Assembly: GCF_041320605.1 (NCBI RefSeq)
Contig: NZ_CP166679.1
Location: forward strand, 1,674,001-1,738,000
Length of the DNA stretch: 64,000 nt
DNA from: Arenibacter antarcticus
Lineage (GTDB): Bacteria; Bacteroidota; Bacteroidia; Flavobacteriales; Flavobacteriaceae
Direction of reading: 5' to 3'
Position 1 is the first letter of the stretch, and each line of letters starts with the position of its first letter. Positions 8,160-17,820 of the stretch are shown here, piece by piece. The notes under the pieces are model-generated. The model saw nothing but the letters and a program-made list of their open reading frames with translations, was not told where the DNA came from and ran no database searches. The position numbers and the translations under genes were made by a program.

Positions 8160-8537
8160 ATGAAAGTTACTGCTGAAAAAAATGAAAAAGTCGCCAATAT
8201 GATATTTGCATCCATTTATCCACTTTACTTGAATAGGTTGGAGAAGAATGGTAAAACAAAAGAAGAACTCAACCAAGTAATAGAATGGTTTACTGGTTTT
8301 GATAAAGATGATTTACAGGCACTTATTGAAGAGAAAGTAACTTTTAGAACATTTTTTAAAAAAGCTAAAATACATCCTAACGCACACTTGATTAAGGGGG
8401 TCGTTTGTGGTTATCGAATTGAAGAAATAGAGGATGAATATGAATTGTATAAACAATGCAGACGTATGGAAAAGCTCATTGATGAATTAGCAAGAGGTCG
8501 TAAAATGGAGAAAATTTTACGAGAAGAAAAGATATAA
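8160..8537 (+). CDS. DUF2200 family protein
   Basis: The 125-residue protein matches DUF2200 as I know it: IFASIYPLYLNRLEKNGKTK near the N terminus, IEWFTGFD, TFRTFFKKAKIHPNAHLIKG and VVCGYRIEEIED, then an arginine/lysine-rich helical tail. This family of small cytoplasmic proteins has no established function. It sits 19 bp behind the SRPBCC gene and is probably co-transcribed with it. Its stop codon overlaps the first bases of right repeat copy 2, so the repeat begins exactly where the coding ends. Confidence 0.85.
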   Translation: MKVTAEKNEKVANMIFASIYPLYLNRLEKNGKTKEELNQVIEWFTGFDKDDLQALIEEKVTFRTFFKKAKIHPNAHLIKGVVCGYRIEEIEDEYELYKQCRRMEKLIDELARGRKMEKILREEKI

Positions 8538-8694
8538 AACTGCTGCTAATAGCTAAGAAGCATTCGGTTGGCCGATACTGCCTTTTCAGTAGGTATTAGA
8601 GAACGCCCAACAAGAGCTTTCCGAGCCTTCGGAATTGATTAAACCGACTCTAACTTTCCTCTGGGAGGTATTGCTTTTCTAAGGCATTGCCACG
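8536..8694 (+). repeat. Right repeat, copy 2 (159 bp)
   Basis: This is the second copy of 6010-6168. It has AAAACTGCTGCTAATAGC, the same GATACTGCCTTTTCAGTAGG block, and the same AAGGCATTGCCACG end. Substitutions such as GAACGC for GAAAGC weaken one hairpin. The last bases run into a perfect palindrome at 8690-8709. Confidence 0.85.
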
Positions 8695-8709
8695 GGGTAT
8701 ACCCCGTGG
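8690..8709. repeat. REP-like perfect palindrome
   Basis: CCACGGGGTATACCCCGTGG is a perfect 20-base palindrome at the right edge of the island, just before the convergent tamL 3' end. A sister element with the same CCACGGG arms is at 53832-53853. No T run follows it, so it is more likely a dispersed palindromic repeat than a terminator. Confidence 0.6.
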
Positions 8710-8749
8710 GAAAAAGGCAACTATACCTTTGGGCATTCCCCCAACCAAC

Positions 8750-11083
8750 TTAAAATGGATACCCAATTGCAAAATTTAAAATAGGTTGCGAGATATCAAA
8801 ATCAAAGCGATCTCCTTTGGGGAGGTAAGGTTTCTGCAAGGGAGCAGCAAGATCAAACCGAATCACAAAATTCTGTATGTCGATCCGGAGTCCCGCGCCC
8901 ACACCAATTCCCAGTTCATCCATAAAATTGGAGGTGAATTTCCCTCCCGGGAGGGCCGTATTTTCATTGATCAACCAGACATTGCCCGCATCGGCAAAAA
9001 GAGCTCCTTTTAGAAAGGAATAGATGGGAAACCGATATTCCAAATTTGCCTCCAATCTAATATCCCCCGATTGATCAAAAAAGGATCCTGAATCGTCTGC
9101 TTCGGGGTTATAGGTGCCCGGTCCCAAAGAGCGTATCCTAAATGCCCGTACACTGTACGGCCCACCAGAAAAATACTGCTTGGAAAAGGGTAAGGTGGCA
9201 GAATTACCATAGGGAACCCCTATACCACCAAAAATGCGACCAATAAGTTTTTGCGAGCTGCCCATACGCAAATGATACCTGATGTCTAAATCCATTTTGG
9301 CATATTGCGCGTAAGCTAGCCCAAGAATGGTTTTATCTCCTTCTTGGTTAGTGCTTTTACCAAAGAGGCTTATGGTATTTCCTGCAAGATCTATATTGGA
9401 ATTAAAGAAGAGGGCATTCTTCTTCTTGGCATCCACCAGTTCGTTATAGGTAAAGGAATAGGTTAATCCGGCAATAAATTGTTGTTCAAAACTACTTCTC
9501 AGAAAGGGGTTGTTATCTAATATCGTCTCAAATTCCGCTGTGGTCGTGGAAAGATTTACATAATTAATGCTTAAGGGGTTCAGTTCGTGGTAAACATATC
9601 TGTTTTCGTTCCAGCCATATCCAAAAATAGCGCTGAAAGAAGTTAGGCTGTATAGTTTACTCCTATTTAAATGTTCCATCCCCAGGCTTATTTTAGTTTT
9701 GGGGACGGCATACCTAAAGCGTTCGGAGAAATTGAAAAAGGACAGCAGCCTTGGGAAGATCAGATCCGATTTTAAACCTAGTTGAGTACTGCTCAATCCT
9801 GTACTGTTATTTCCCGCCAGTTGGGTCTCATAGCCTACATTCCCAGTTATATTTAAAGTTTCCCCACCCCTAAACAGATTTCTATTGCTATAGGTGAGGG
9901 AAAGTGTAGGTCCCGCAAAATTATTGGATTTGGACACCGCCTGAAGTTCTGCACGTAGGGAACGTTTGTTTAATGGCGATAAATTGATATAGGCATCCAA
10001 TTTGGAAAACCCATCGGTTTCCATATCCGTATTGTCCTCCTCATACCTAATATTTATAAATTTATAAGTCCCAATAGAGGCCAATCTATTACTGGTGAGC
10101 TTGGATTTTAAAGGGTCATAAGTCTCCCCTTCGTCTAGCAAAATATAGGGGGCCAATCTTTTGGGCCTAAAAAATTCGTTAGACTGAATGTATTCTATCC
10201 CCAGAAATTGGACCGTATCCTTTATCAGGCTATCGGTGGCTACGGAATAATTGGGGTATACTTTAATGGAGTTAAGGCGGTAGGGGACCATGGATTTTTT
10301 GGGCACGTCTTTTTTCAATCTTAAAAACAGATCGAACCGCTTTGTTTTATACTGATTTGTATCGGCCTCAAAAATTAGAAAATCGGCATTAAAGTTATAA
10401 TATCCTATAGATTTCAAGGCCTGGTCTATACGTTCCCTTTCCAGTTTAAACTGCTGAAGGTCGTACCGCATTCCTGGTTCTATTACGGTTTTGACCAGGG
10501 TATTCTCAATATCTTTTAAAATAGGAAGGGAATCGTTTTCCAATTGATACGAAGCCAAAACATAGGGTTTTTTTACCTCCACCTTATAATCTATGGAGGC
10601 TGACCTAGTTTTCTTTTTAACAGAAGAGGCTATAGTATTCCTAAAAAACCCCCTGTTCTCCAAACGGTTATTTAAAAGTTCCTCGGTTTTTTCCAAATCT
10701 ATATGGGAAAGGTATACCGGTGCTTCTCCAATTTTTCTACCCAGGTACCTATTTATAAACCCCGGTTTTTCCTTTTGTGCCTTAAAGTGGGCCCATAACC
10801 CTAAGTAAATACCCAACACTTTGGTATTGGGCTCCGGTCTTAGCAAGTCTTGTAGTTCTTGGTTTATTTTATTCAGGTTTTTGATCGTAGTGTCCGATTC
10901 CAGTTGAAGTCTACCTTCTGTATAAAGCAACTCCTCTTGGGGGATATATTTCTTTACACTACAAGATTGTAGGGCCCATAGGAGTATGAGCGAGAAAAGG
11001 CAGCTTATTTTTGTTTTGGTTTTCAAAGAGATTCGCTTTTTATTTTTTTTCAGTTTCCGCTTCTTCCTTAACGGCTTTGGCAA
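8750..11083 (-). CDS. tamL: TamL, lipoprotein TamA/BamA-family outer-membrane protein
   Basis: The 777-residue Omp85-family protein partners TamB in moving or assembling outer-membrane components. After a very basic N terminus there is a hydrophobic segment and a lipobox ending in ALQSC (Cys about 41), the lipid-anchored variant known as TamL in Bacteroidota. POTRA-like repeats occupy about residues 55-370 and the C-terminal half is a beta barrel with alternating hydrophobic residues, GPGTYNPEADD, LEANLEYRFP and a final FAIGYPF. The start overlaps the end of tamB by 44 bp, so the two are co-transcribed and probably translationally coupled. The 3' end meets the accessory island convergently. 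Confidence 0.92.
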   Translation of the reverse strand: MPKPLRKKRKLKKNKKRISLKTKTKISCLFSLILLWALQSCSVKKYIPQEELLYTEGRLQLESDTTIKNLNKINQELQDLLRPEPNTKVLGIYLGLWAHFKAQKEKPGFINRYLGRKIGEAPVYLSHIDLEKTEELLNNRLENRGFFRNTIASSVKKKTRSASIDYKVEVKKPYVLASYQLENDSLPILKDIENTLVKTVIEPGMRYDLQQFKLERERIDQALKSIGYYNFNADFLIFEADTNQYKTKRFDLFLRLKKDVPKKSMVPYRLNSIKVYPNYSVATDSLIKDTVQFLGIEYIQSNEFFRPKRLAPYILLDEGETYDPLKSKLTSNRLASIGTYKFINIRYEEDNTDMETDGFSKLDAYINLSPLNKRSLRAELQAVSKSNNFAGPTLSLTYSNRNLFRGGETLNITGNVGYETQLAGNNSTGLSSTQLGLKSDLIFPRLLSFFNFSERFRYAVPKTKISLGMEHLNRSKLYSLTSFSAIFGYGWNENRYVYHELNPLSINYVNLSTTTAEFETILDNNPFLRSSFEQQFIAGLTYSFTYNELVDAKKKNALFFNSNIDLAGNTISLFGKSTNQEGDKTILGLAYAQYAKMDLDIRYHLRMGSSQKLIGRIFGGIGVPYGNSATLPFSKQYFSGGPYSVRAFRIRSLGPGTYNPEADDSGSFFDQSGDIRLEANLEYRFPIYSFLKGALFADAGNVWLINENTALPGGKFTSNFMDELGIGVGAGLRIDIQNFVIRFDLAAPLQKPYLPKGDRFDFDISQPILNFAIGYPF

Positions 11084-14000
11084 AAAGTTCTTTAAATTGA
11101 TTAAACTCCCTGTTAAATATCAGGGCTATACCGGTAACGATCAATTGTCCGTCTATAACGCTTTCAAATTCATTTTTTCGAAAGCCTTTTAGCCTAAATC
11201 GGCCATTTTCGGTCAACAAATATTCCACACTAACATTTCCTATGACTGGGGTGCCTTCCGCTCCCTGATCACTTCCTTCAATATCTACCTCGCTCCCCAC
11301 CTGTACGATCAGTCGGTTGTTGAAAAGTTGCTTACTGGCACTTACATCCAATTGGGTCCTATCTTGGGGAGTATCCCCCTGGTAATCGGTAAAACTATCC
11401 AATCCAAAATCCAGTTCCACACCCGTACTACCAATCAGTTTGTCCGAAAACTGGTTCAATTGACCGGAAAGGACTTTGTTTACATTGTCCCGTGCAATGG
11501 ATGCTGCACCTCCAGAACTCCCATCACTGGTAGATCCGGGAAAAAACCTATTGAGGACCAAAAGGGAGAAAACCTGCTTGTTTAATTCCTCTTCCCGTTC
11601 GTTCAGTTGTTGTACACGGCCATAAACCTCACCACCTAAAGATCCTTGTTTATCCTCAGGGATATCTAGATTAAAGGATATTTCTGGCTGTAATAGAACC
11701 CCATCCACGTTAAGATATACCAAGAACGGTATTTTCTGGCGGTATTTGTTGGCAATACCCGCACTGGCTGCTGAGGTTTGGGTGGCCATAATAGGGGCTG
11801 CTGAGGTCTCCAACTTATAGATTGCTCGTACTTTTAGTTCCGCGTTAAAAGGGTCACCGCTCCATATAAGGGTGCTTCCTGGAGAAATTTCAAATCTTCG
11901 TTTTACCAGATTGTAGAGACTGGCTTCATAATGTCCGTTGCTTATTTCATACCTCCCAGCCAGACTGGTTCTTCCATTGGGATTTATGCCCAGCTTAAAC
12001 TCCCCTTTTCCGGATATTTGAAAATTGTCCCCAGATCGTTCGTCTATAACTATGGTAAAAGTAGAATTGTCATCTACGTTAAGGGTTGCTCCAATATCAA
12101 AACCCTTTAGGATGGCCGAAGTAGCACTACTATTGTTGTTTCTAGTGATAATGGCATCGGGATTTTCCTTGTTTACAAATAGTACAACACCTTCACGTTC
12201 CATAACCTCCAATTGAGACTCTGGAACCACAAAAGTTAAATTGGATCCCTCTATTATTTTTAAGTTTCCGGTTATTTTAGGGACGGATAGATCTCCTTTG
12301 ACTTCCAAATCGGTATCCAGTTTCAACATTCCGAAAAACAGGTTGTTATCCTCTTTTGTCGCATTTAAGGCCTGGAATTCCTTGGCCCTTACTTTTAAGT
12401 CGAACGTGGGATTAGATAGCTGCTCTGTGAAAATGCTCCCGTCTAGGTGAAAGAGGTTGTTATTGGCATCTGCAATGGAAAAATCATTAAAATAAACTCC
12501 CTTATTGTCCAATTTTATTTCCTCATTGGCAAGATTGAATTTGGAGTTTAAGGAATTCACCAAAAATCCAGTCTCCTTAAATCGAAGGCTTCCTTGATAT
12601 TTGGGTGCTTTTAAAGTGCCATTTACTTTAAATTCCCCAGCTATGCCACCAGAGGGTTGCGAAATTATTTCTGGCACTAGGGCCTGTATTGCCTTTAACT
12701 TTATTTCGTTGATCAGGAGGTTAAGATTTAACTGTGCCCCACTTTCAGCAGCAAGATAGTCCCCATTAATGGTCAGATCAGCATCCCCCCCAGACAGTGA
12801 TAGATCAAAATCATAGGTGTTGCCGTTGCTAGAATTAGCATTTACGCTTAAATTTCCCAAAGAGGATTGCATAGCCGTAAGATTGTCGATTTCCATTTTT
12901 GCGACCATACCGGTATCTCCAAAGGGATCTTCAAAAACAAGGTCCCCCTTTAAAACTCCGGTTACCAAGGATTCGTCGGGATTTAAGAAGCTGGTAAAAG
13001 TACCCAGTTTAAAATTCTCGAACTTTAAGGAAAGGTCTTGTTTTTTGTCTGTGGGAAGACTACTGCCCAGCGACATTTTTTGCTGGTTCCGTTGCAGGAC
13101 AAAATCCGTAAAGTCCACATATTTTTCGGCAATCGCGATTTTATTGTTTTCTGATATTTCCCAGTTTTTCTTATTGAAGAGGAGGCCAGAAGGCTGTATA
13201 TGAATGTACAGGGTGTCATTGTGTGTTGTTAATTTAGAACCTATATGTGCCAAAGTAGCATCCCCGTCATAGGCATCAAAATTGAGCTGCAGCTCCTTGT
13301 TTTCCAATTTCCCTTCCAAAGAGGTCCTTGGGATGGCGATTGGGCCAGTGTTTATCCCCTTCCATCCAAATTTAAAATCCAGATTGTTGGCAGTGGCGTT
13401 CAGATCTAAACGTAGGCTGTCTAGTGTACTGTCATTATAATTAATGTAAGGAGCGTTCAGATTTGCGGTTAACTTTTGATCTGCCTCGTTAAAATCCATT
13501 TGAAAGTAAATGGAATCCATTTTTTTTAGGCCACCTACAAAAACGTCCTCCAATAAGGGGTCTTGATTTACGGCCAGGTTCATTTTCATAGTGACGGGAA
13601 TCTGCCCTTGTACCAACGCGGTAGTATCGGAAAAATAACCTTTAAACTGACGTATCAATGCTTGGTTCAGCGAATTAATATCGGTATTGGAAATCAATTC
13701 CCCCTGTATTAGTTTGCTGTGAATACCTACCTTGGTCCCTTGCCCATCTATGGAAGCGTTAAAGGTTAAGTGGTCTACCGGATAGGGGTTGTTGTCGTAA
13801 ACTACCAAAGCATCACTCAGTTCGGAATTTAAAGTAAAAGTCTCTGCATTGCCCTTAAAATTAGCCTTTAGCTGAAATTGCGTCTTAATATCGTTCTGTG
13901 TAATTCCCAAGGCGGAGAGGTCTGCACCTAAGATATTGAGAACCATATCAACCTGTGGCGAAATGCTATCTAAAACTAGACCGGCATGTAATTGGGCATT

Positions 14001-16031
14001 TAAATTTTTATCCTTGAATTTTAAATTGATTTCCCCTTTGCCATTTTTCACTTCTCCCTTTAAATCGAGTTTGGAGAAATCATAACCTTGCCATTCCAAC
14101 ACAGAAAAATCGGCATCCAAAAGAGCATTCATTGTATTTATGGAATTGCCATCACCCGATGCTTTTAGCGTAAAAGACACATTTCCCAACTGCTTATTAT
14201 TAAGGATTTTTTGAAGCTGTAGTTGCGCTACTTCCATATCGGCAATGAATTGGATCTTATCCCTATTGGTGAAGTTCCCAGTCAGCAAAATATTTCCGTC
14301 TGGACTAACCAACTTAGCTTCGGTATCCATATCCGTTAATTTCCCCAAGAGTTTTGCGTTAAGTTGAATGGAATCTGGTAAGGAAATTCCCAATTGTTGT
14401 TCATCTATAAACTGGGCAACATCTTTTTTAATGGTGGTGAAACTTAATTTAGGGATATCCAAATGCAGCGAATCGGTTTGCATCAAGTTGGTAATGGAGC
14501 CTTCTAGCTGAAGTTTGGTAGCCGTTCCCCATTGCAGGGCAGTGTTTTTTAATTGGAGGTTATTAAGCGTGCCGTCCATAAATAATTTCCCCGAAACCAC
14601 TTTTTGTGCCAAGTTTTGGAAGTGCACGTTCTCTTCCAGTGATGGTTGAAAAGTATAAAGCTCATCCAACGAAAGATCAAAAGACGGTAGGGCCAAAGAG
14701 ACCTTGGATGTTTCTGGGTGATTTAAAAAAGCATTGATGGACCCATATCCGATTTTCGCATTCCCGTTGACATTACTTTTTTGGGTGGTGGCATTTAAAC
14801 TGGCCAAGGAAATGGTATTGTTGTCCGCGCTTAGGGTAAAGGCCAAATTCCTTAGGGTGAAACCATTCTTTTCATAAAATGATAACCGCTTTAGAGAAAT
14901 TTCGGCAGTCTTGTTTCCTAGTTGTCCCTTAGATATTTCCATACCAAGCTTATTAAGTTCCAAAGTGGAGGTGTTATACCTGCCATTTGTAGGAACGTTT
15001 TCCTTGGAAATATAGGTGATGTGATTATTTTCTAAACGGATAGGTCCCGTTTCAATATCCCAATCTGGCCACTCAAAATCGATAGGTTCCTTAACGGATG
15101 TAGTATCAATTGGCTTTACGTCCCCCACATTTAGGTCCCTGTAGTAAACCTCAGAATCATTGAGTTTAAATTGCTCTAGACGAATAGTTCTTTCAGCAAG
15201 ATTGGCCATGGGCAAGGCTAGTAAAAAGGATCCGATCTTAAATTTGGCATCTACTTTATCGGGGATAGAACTGTAGTTGGCCCAGGTATTTCCAATTTCA
15301 AATTGGTCTACAATTATAGTGGGCATTAGGGATTCTGGGAAAGGATCCGGTTCCTTCACAACAATTTTTTTCTGAGTATAGGAAATTTGCGTATCGGAGA
15401 TCGATGCATGGCCTATATGGAATTTCATAAGGTCTAGATCTAACTCCTCCATTTTTAATATAAGCCGGCCCATTTGTAGGGAGGCTTCCAACCCATCTGC
15501 CCCATCCAAATATTCAATTTTAAAATCACTGAGTTCAATAGTTCCAATTTCCAATTGAGGGGAATTGGTAGTGGTATCGGTTGCAGTAGTATCTGAAGCA
15601 AAAGCATCAATTAAAAATTCGAAATTATAGGCTTCAGTTTTCTCTGAGCGATCAATTTTAGCCACCACACCGTTCCAGTCTATGGAAGAAAGCTTTATTT
15701 TATCGCCCTTTATTAAAGGAATTAGGGCCACGGATACTTCCAAAGAATGGGAATAGATCAAGGTATCTCCCTGCTTATCCTCCAAATAAAATCCCTCTAC
15801 ATACGCATTGCCAGAAAAGGTGATAAAGAGTCGGTCGATCTCTATTTTTGTATCAGTTTTTTCTGAAACATAGGTGATCGCCTTTTGGATGATGATGCCT
15901 TGGCCCCATGGACTTCGGATAAAGAGGAGCAGCAAAACAATGAGCAATAAAAAGGAAAGGACTATTCTGCCAATTATTTTTAGCGGATTTCTTTTCTTTT
16001 TACGGTCTTTTTTCTCGATCTGGGAACCCAT
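11040..16031 (-). CDS. tamB: TamB-like translocation and assembly protein
   Basis: The protein has 1663 residues. A basic N terminus is followed by one transmembrane helix (about residues 15-42, IVLSFLLLIVLLLLFIRSPWG). A very long repetitive beta-rich region of AsmA/DUF490 type fills the rest. The conserved TamB (DUF490) C-terminal domain runs from about 1240 to 1640, with GRYEISNGHYEASLYNLVKRRF, LNVDGVLLQPEISFNLDIP and GVELDFGLDSF. It forms a periplasm-spanning groove thought to pass lipids or barrel proteins to the outer membrane with TamL. ATG 16031 is the first start. It is the promoter-proximal gene of the tamB-tamL pair. Confidence 0.93.
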   Translation of the reverse strand: MGSQIEKKDRKKKRNPLKIIGRIVLSFLLLIVLLLLFIRSPWGQGIIIQKAITYVSEKTDTKIEIDRLFITFSGNAYVEGFYLEDKQGDTLIYSHSLEVSVALIPLIKGDKIKLSSIDWNGVVAKIDRSEKTEAYNFEFLIDAFASDTTATDTTTNSPQLEIGTIELSDFKIEYLDGADGLEASLQMGRLILKMEELDLDLMKFHIGHASISDTQISYTQKKIVVKEPDPFPESLMPTIIVDQFEIGNTWANYSSIPDKVDAKFKIGSFLLALPMANLAERTIRLEQFKLNDSEVYYRDLNVGDVKPIDTTSVKEPIDFEWPDWDIETGPIRLENNHITYISKENVPTNGRYNTSTLELNKLGMEISKGQLGNKTAEISLKRLSFYEKNGFTLRNLAFTLSADNNTISLASLNATTQKSNVNGNAKIGYGSINAFLNHPETSKVSLALPSFDLSLDELYTFQPSLEENVHFQNLAQKVVSGKLFMDGTLNNLQLKNTALQWGTATKLQLEGSITNLMQTDSLHLDIPKLSFTTIKKDVAQFIDEQQLGISLPDSIQLNAKLLGKLTDMDTEAKLVSPDGNILLTGNFTNRDKIQFIADMEVAQLQLQKILNNKQLGNVSFTLKASGDGNSINTMNALLDADFSVLEWQGYDFSKLDLKGEVKNGKGEINLKFKDKNLNAQLHAGLVLDSISPQVDMVLNILGADLSALGITQNDIKTQFQLKANFKGNAETFTLNSELSDALVVYDNNPYPVDHLTFNASIDGQGTKVGIHSKLIQGELISNTDINSLNQALIRQFKGYFSDTTALVQGQIPVTMKMNLAVNQDPLLEDVFVGGLKKMDSIYFQMDFNEADQKLTANLNAPYINYNDSTLDSLRLDLNATANNLDFKFGWKGINTGPIAIPRTSLEGKLENKELQLNFDAYDGDATLAHIGSKLTTHNDTLYIHIQPSGLLFNKKNWEISENNKIAIAEKYVDFTDFVLQRNQQKMSLGSSLPTDKKQDLSLKFENFKLGTFTSFLNPDESLVTGVLKGDLVFEDPFGDTGMVAKMEIDNLTAMQSSLGNLSVNANSSNGNTYDFDLSLSGGDADLTINGDYLAAESGAQLNLNLLINEIKLKAIQALVPEIISQPSGGIAGEFKVNGTLKAPKYQGSLRFKETGFLVNSLNSKFNLANEEIKLDNKGVYFNDFSIADANNNLFHLDGSIFTEQLSNPTFDLKVRAKEFQALNATKEDNNLFFGMLKLDTDLEVKGDLSVPKITGNLKIIEGSNLTFVVPESQLEVMEREGVVLFVNKENPDAIITRNNNSSATSAILKGFDIGATLNVDDNSTFTIVIDERSGDNFQISGKGEFKLGINPNGRTSLAGRYEISNGHYEASLYNLVKRRFEISPGSTLIWSGDPFNAELKVRAIYKLETSAAPIMATQTSAASAGIANKYRQKIPFLVYLNVDGVLLQPEISFNLDIPEDKQGSLGGEVYGRVQQLNEREEELNKQVFSLLVLNRFFPGSTSDGSSGGAASIARDNVNKVLSGQLNQFSDKLIGSTGVELDFGLDSFTDYQGDTPQDRTQLDVSASKQLFNNRLIVQVGSEVDIEGSDQGAEGTPVIGNVSVEYLLTENGRFRLKGFRKNEFESVIDGQLIVTGIALIFNREFNQFKELFAKAVKEEAETEKK

Positions 16032-16183
16032 GTTCTATATAACGATGCATTTTTAAGCAAATCTAAGTGCAAAATGGCAGTTTATTGACCAAAGTAGTCC
16101 TAAATTTAAGCTAAATGCCAATTGTTGATTGGTCAGGAGAATTGGTGAATTAGCGTTCACAGGTGTAGTTAACTTTTTAAAAT

Positions 16184-16291
16184 TTAAGAATTTAAAACTA
16201 TGGCCGAAATAACTATTAAGGCCAGCATAAGTAGGATCATTAGGTTATAAAATCTCCTTTTACTCTTTTTTATTTCTGATAGCTTTCTCAT
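16184..16291 (-). CDS. Small single-helix membrane protein (candidate)
   Basis: A 35-residue reading frame with ATG at 16291 and TAA at 16184. It has a basic N terminus (MRKLSEIKKSKRRFYN) followed by one uninterrupted hydrophobic helix (LMILLMLALIVISAIVLNS). The positive-inside, single-helix layout is typical of real small membrane proteins. It lies upstream of tamB on the same strand, with about 150 bp between. The rest of the 16032-16476 gap shows no other gene. No homologue known to me. Confidence 0.45.
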   Translation of the reverse strand: MRKLSEIKKSKRRFYNLMILLMLALIVISAIVLNS

Positions 16292-16485
16292 AGGAAGCTG
16301 TAAACATAAGGCATTGTTTTCGATTGGGTTTCTGCAATCAATTTAGAAATTAGCTGTAAAGGTTTAGACCCCTTTTTCGGTGAAGCTTAGACGATATATA
16401 CTAGTCGTGGAAGGACAAATGGAGCCCTATTATAGTCCCCCGGGATAATATTCAATATCTTTACTGTCTTTTAATTTTGGTATAT

Positions 16486-17511
16486 ATGAAGCGGATCAAT
16501 AAAAATAATTTAGGAGTAAAAAAATTTTCAGTTTTAGATTTGGTGCCAGTTGCAGAAGGTTCATCGCACTTACAATCTATTGCAAAAAGCTTAGAGTTAG
16601 CACAGCATGTGGAACGCTTGGGCTATGGACGGTTTTGGATTTCCGAGCACCATAATATGGATACCTTAGTGAGTTCTGCCACCCCTATTTTAATTGGACA
16701 TATTGCTCAGGGAACACAGAATATTAGGGTGGGATCTGGAGGTGTTATGTTGCCCAACCATGCCCCTTTAATTGTAGCGGAACAGTTTGGAACTTTGGAA
16801 ACCTTATACTCCGGAAGGATAGACCTAGGTTTGGGAAGGGCACCTGGTACGGACCAATTAACCGCCAAGGCATTGAGAAGGGATCGGGCGGAAACGGTTC
16901 ACGATTTCCCCCGTGATATCGGAGAACTTCAGACCTATTTTTCGGCAGAAAACAAGAATGCAGCAGTAAGGGCCATCCCGGGAGAAGGGTTAGATATCCC
17001 GTTATACCTGTTGGGCTCCAGTACCTTTAGTGCTCAATTAGCAGGTATAAAAGGGCTGCCCTACGCCTTTGCCAGTCATTTTGCACCCACTCATCTCCAT
17101 GAAGCCCTACAGTTATACCACCAAAACTTTCAACCTTCCAAACAATGTGAAGCCCCGTATACCATTGCCTGTGTAAATGTAATTGCAGCAGATACAGACG
17201 AAAAAGCCAAGCATTTGGAGACCAGCCTTCAGCAATTGGCCTTAGGGATCATTAGAAACACTAGAAAACCCCTTGCTCCACCCGTGAAAAGTATGGATGG
17301 TTTATGGCACGACCTAGAAAAAGCACAGATCCAAAAAATGATGTACTATAGCTTTGTGGGATCAAAGGAAACCGTTCAAAATGAATTGGAGTCGTTTGTA
17401 GAAGCGACCAGAGTAGATGAGATTATGGTGGTTTCCCATATTTTTGATCACGAAGACCGACTCCGTTCTTATGAAATTCTTAGCGAAATTTTCAGGGAAT
17501 TGGAGCATTGA
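16486..17511 (+). CDS. LLM-class flavin-dependent oxidoreductase
   Basis: The protein has about 341 residues with a luciferase-like monooxygenase TIM barrel (single-component, FMN type). Visible family features are LDLVPVAEGSSHLQSI at the N terminus, GYGRFWISEHHNM (about 45-57), IRVGSGGVMLPNHAPLIVAEQFGTL (about 85-110), RIDLGLGRAPGTD and a C-terminal DEIMVVSHIFDHEDRLRS. These match the YhbW/CmoO-like subgroup. A TTG at 16477 extends the frame by three codons; ATG 16486 is chosen. It stands alone between divergent tamB and the copper region. Substrate unknown. Confidence 0.88.
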   Translation: MKRINKNNLGVKKFSVLDLVPVAEGSSHLQSIAKSLELAQHVERLGYGRFWISEHHNMDTLVSSATPILIGHIAQGTQNIRVGSGGVMLPNHAPLIVAEQFGTLETLYSGRIDLGLGRAPGTDQLTAKALRRDRAETVHDFPRDIGELQTYFSAENKNAAVRAIPGEGLDIPLYLLGSSTFSAQLAGIKGLPYAFASHFAPTHLHEALQLYHQNFQPSKQCEAPYTIACVNVIAADTDEKAKHLETSLQQLALGIIRNTRKPLAPPVKSMDGLWHDLEKAQIQKMMYYSFVGSKETVQNELESFVEATRVDEIMVVSHIFDHEDRLRSYEILSEIFRELEH

Positions 17512-17820
17512 GTTTTATAGAAGCCTGCCTAATAGTTTGTTAAAGGGGAGTGGGTATTTATAGCGCACTATCTTGCTCTTTATAAAGAGCTTAGGGGGTC
17601 CATACTAAAATTGGAATAACGATCCATTTGTGAAAATTAATTCCCAACAACGCCCCAAACTTTTACAGTAGGATAAGTTTTTTTTGAATCGGCATCCAAT
17701 CGGAATCTCTGAATCTAAAGGCTGGTGTAACCAATTGAGAAAGAAATAATTACTATTAAAGTTTTAAATTGGTATATTGAAAACTATAGGAAATTTCTAA
17801 GTTCAAGCAACAAATATTTG
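17512..17820. other. Gene-free stretch after the LLM oxidoreductase
   Basis: No gene seen. A perfect 16-base palindrome GCTCTTTATAAAGAGC lies at 17575-17590 and may end transcription of the upstream gene, though only a short T-poor sequence follows. The remainder is A+T-rich leader for the DUF3347-like gene. Confidence 0.4.
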
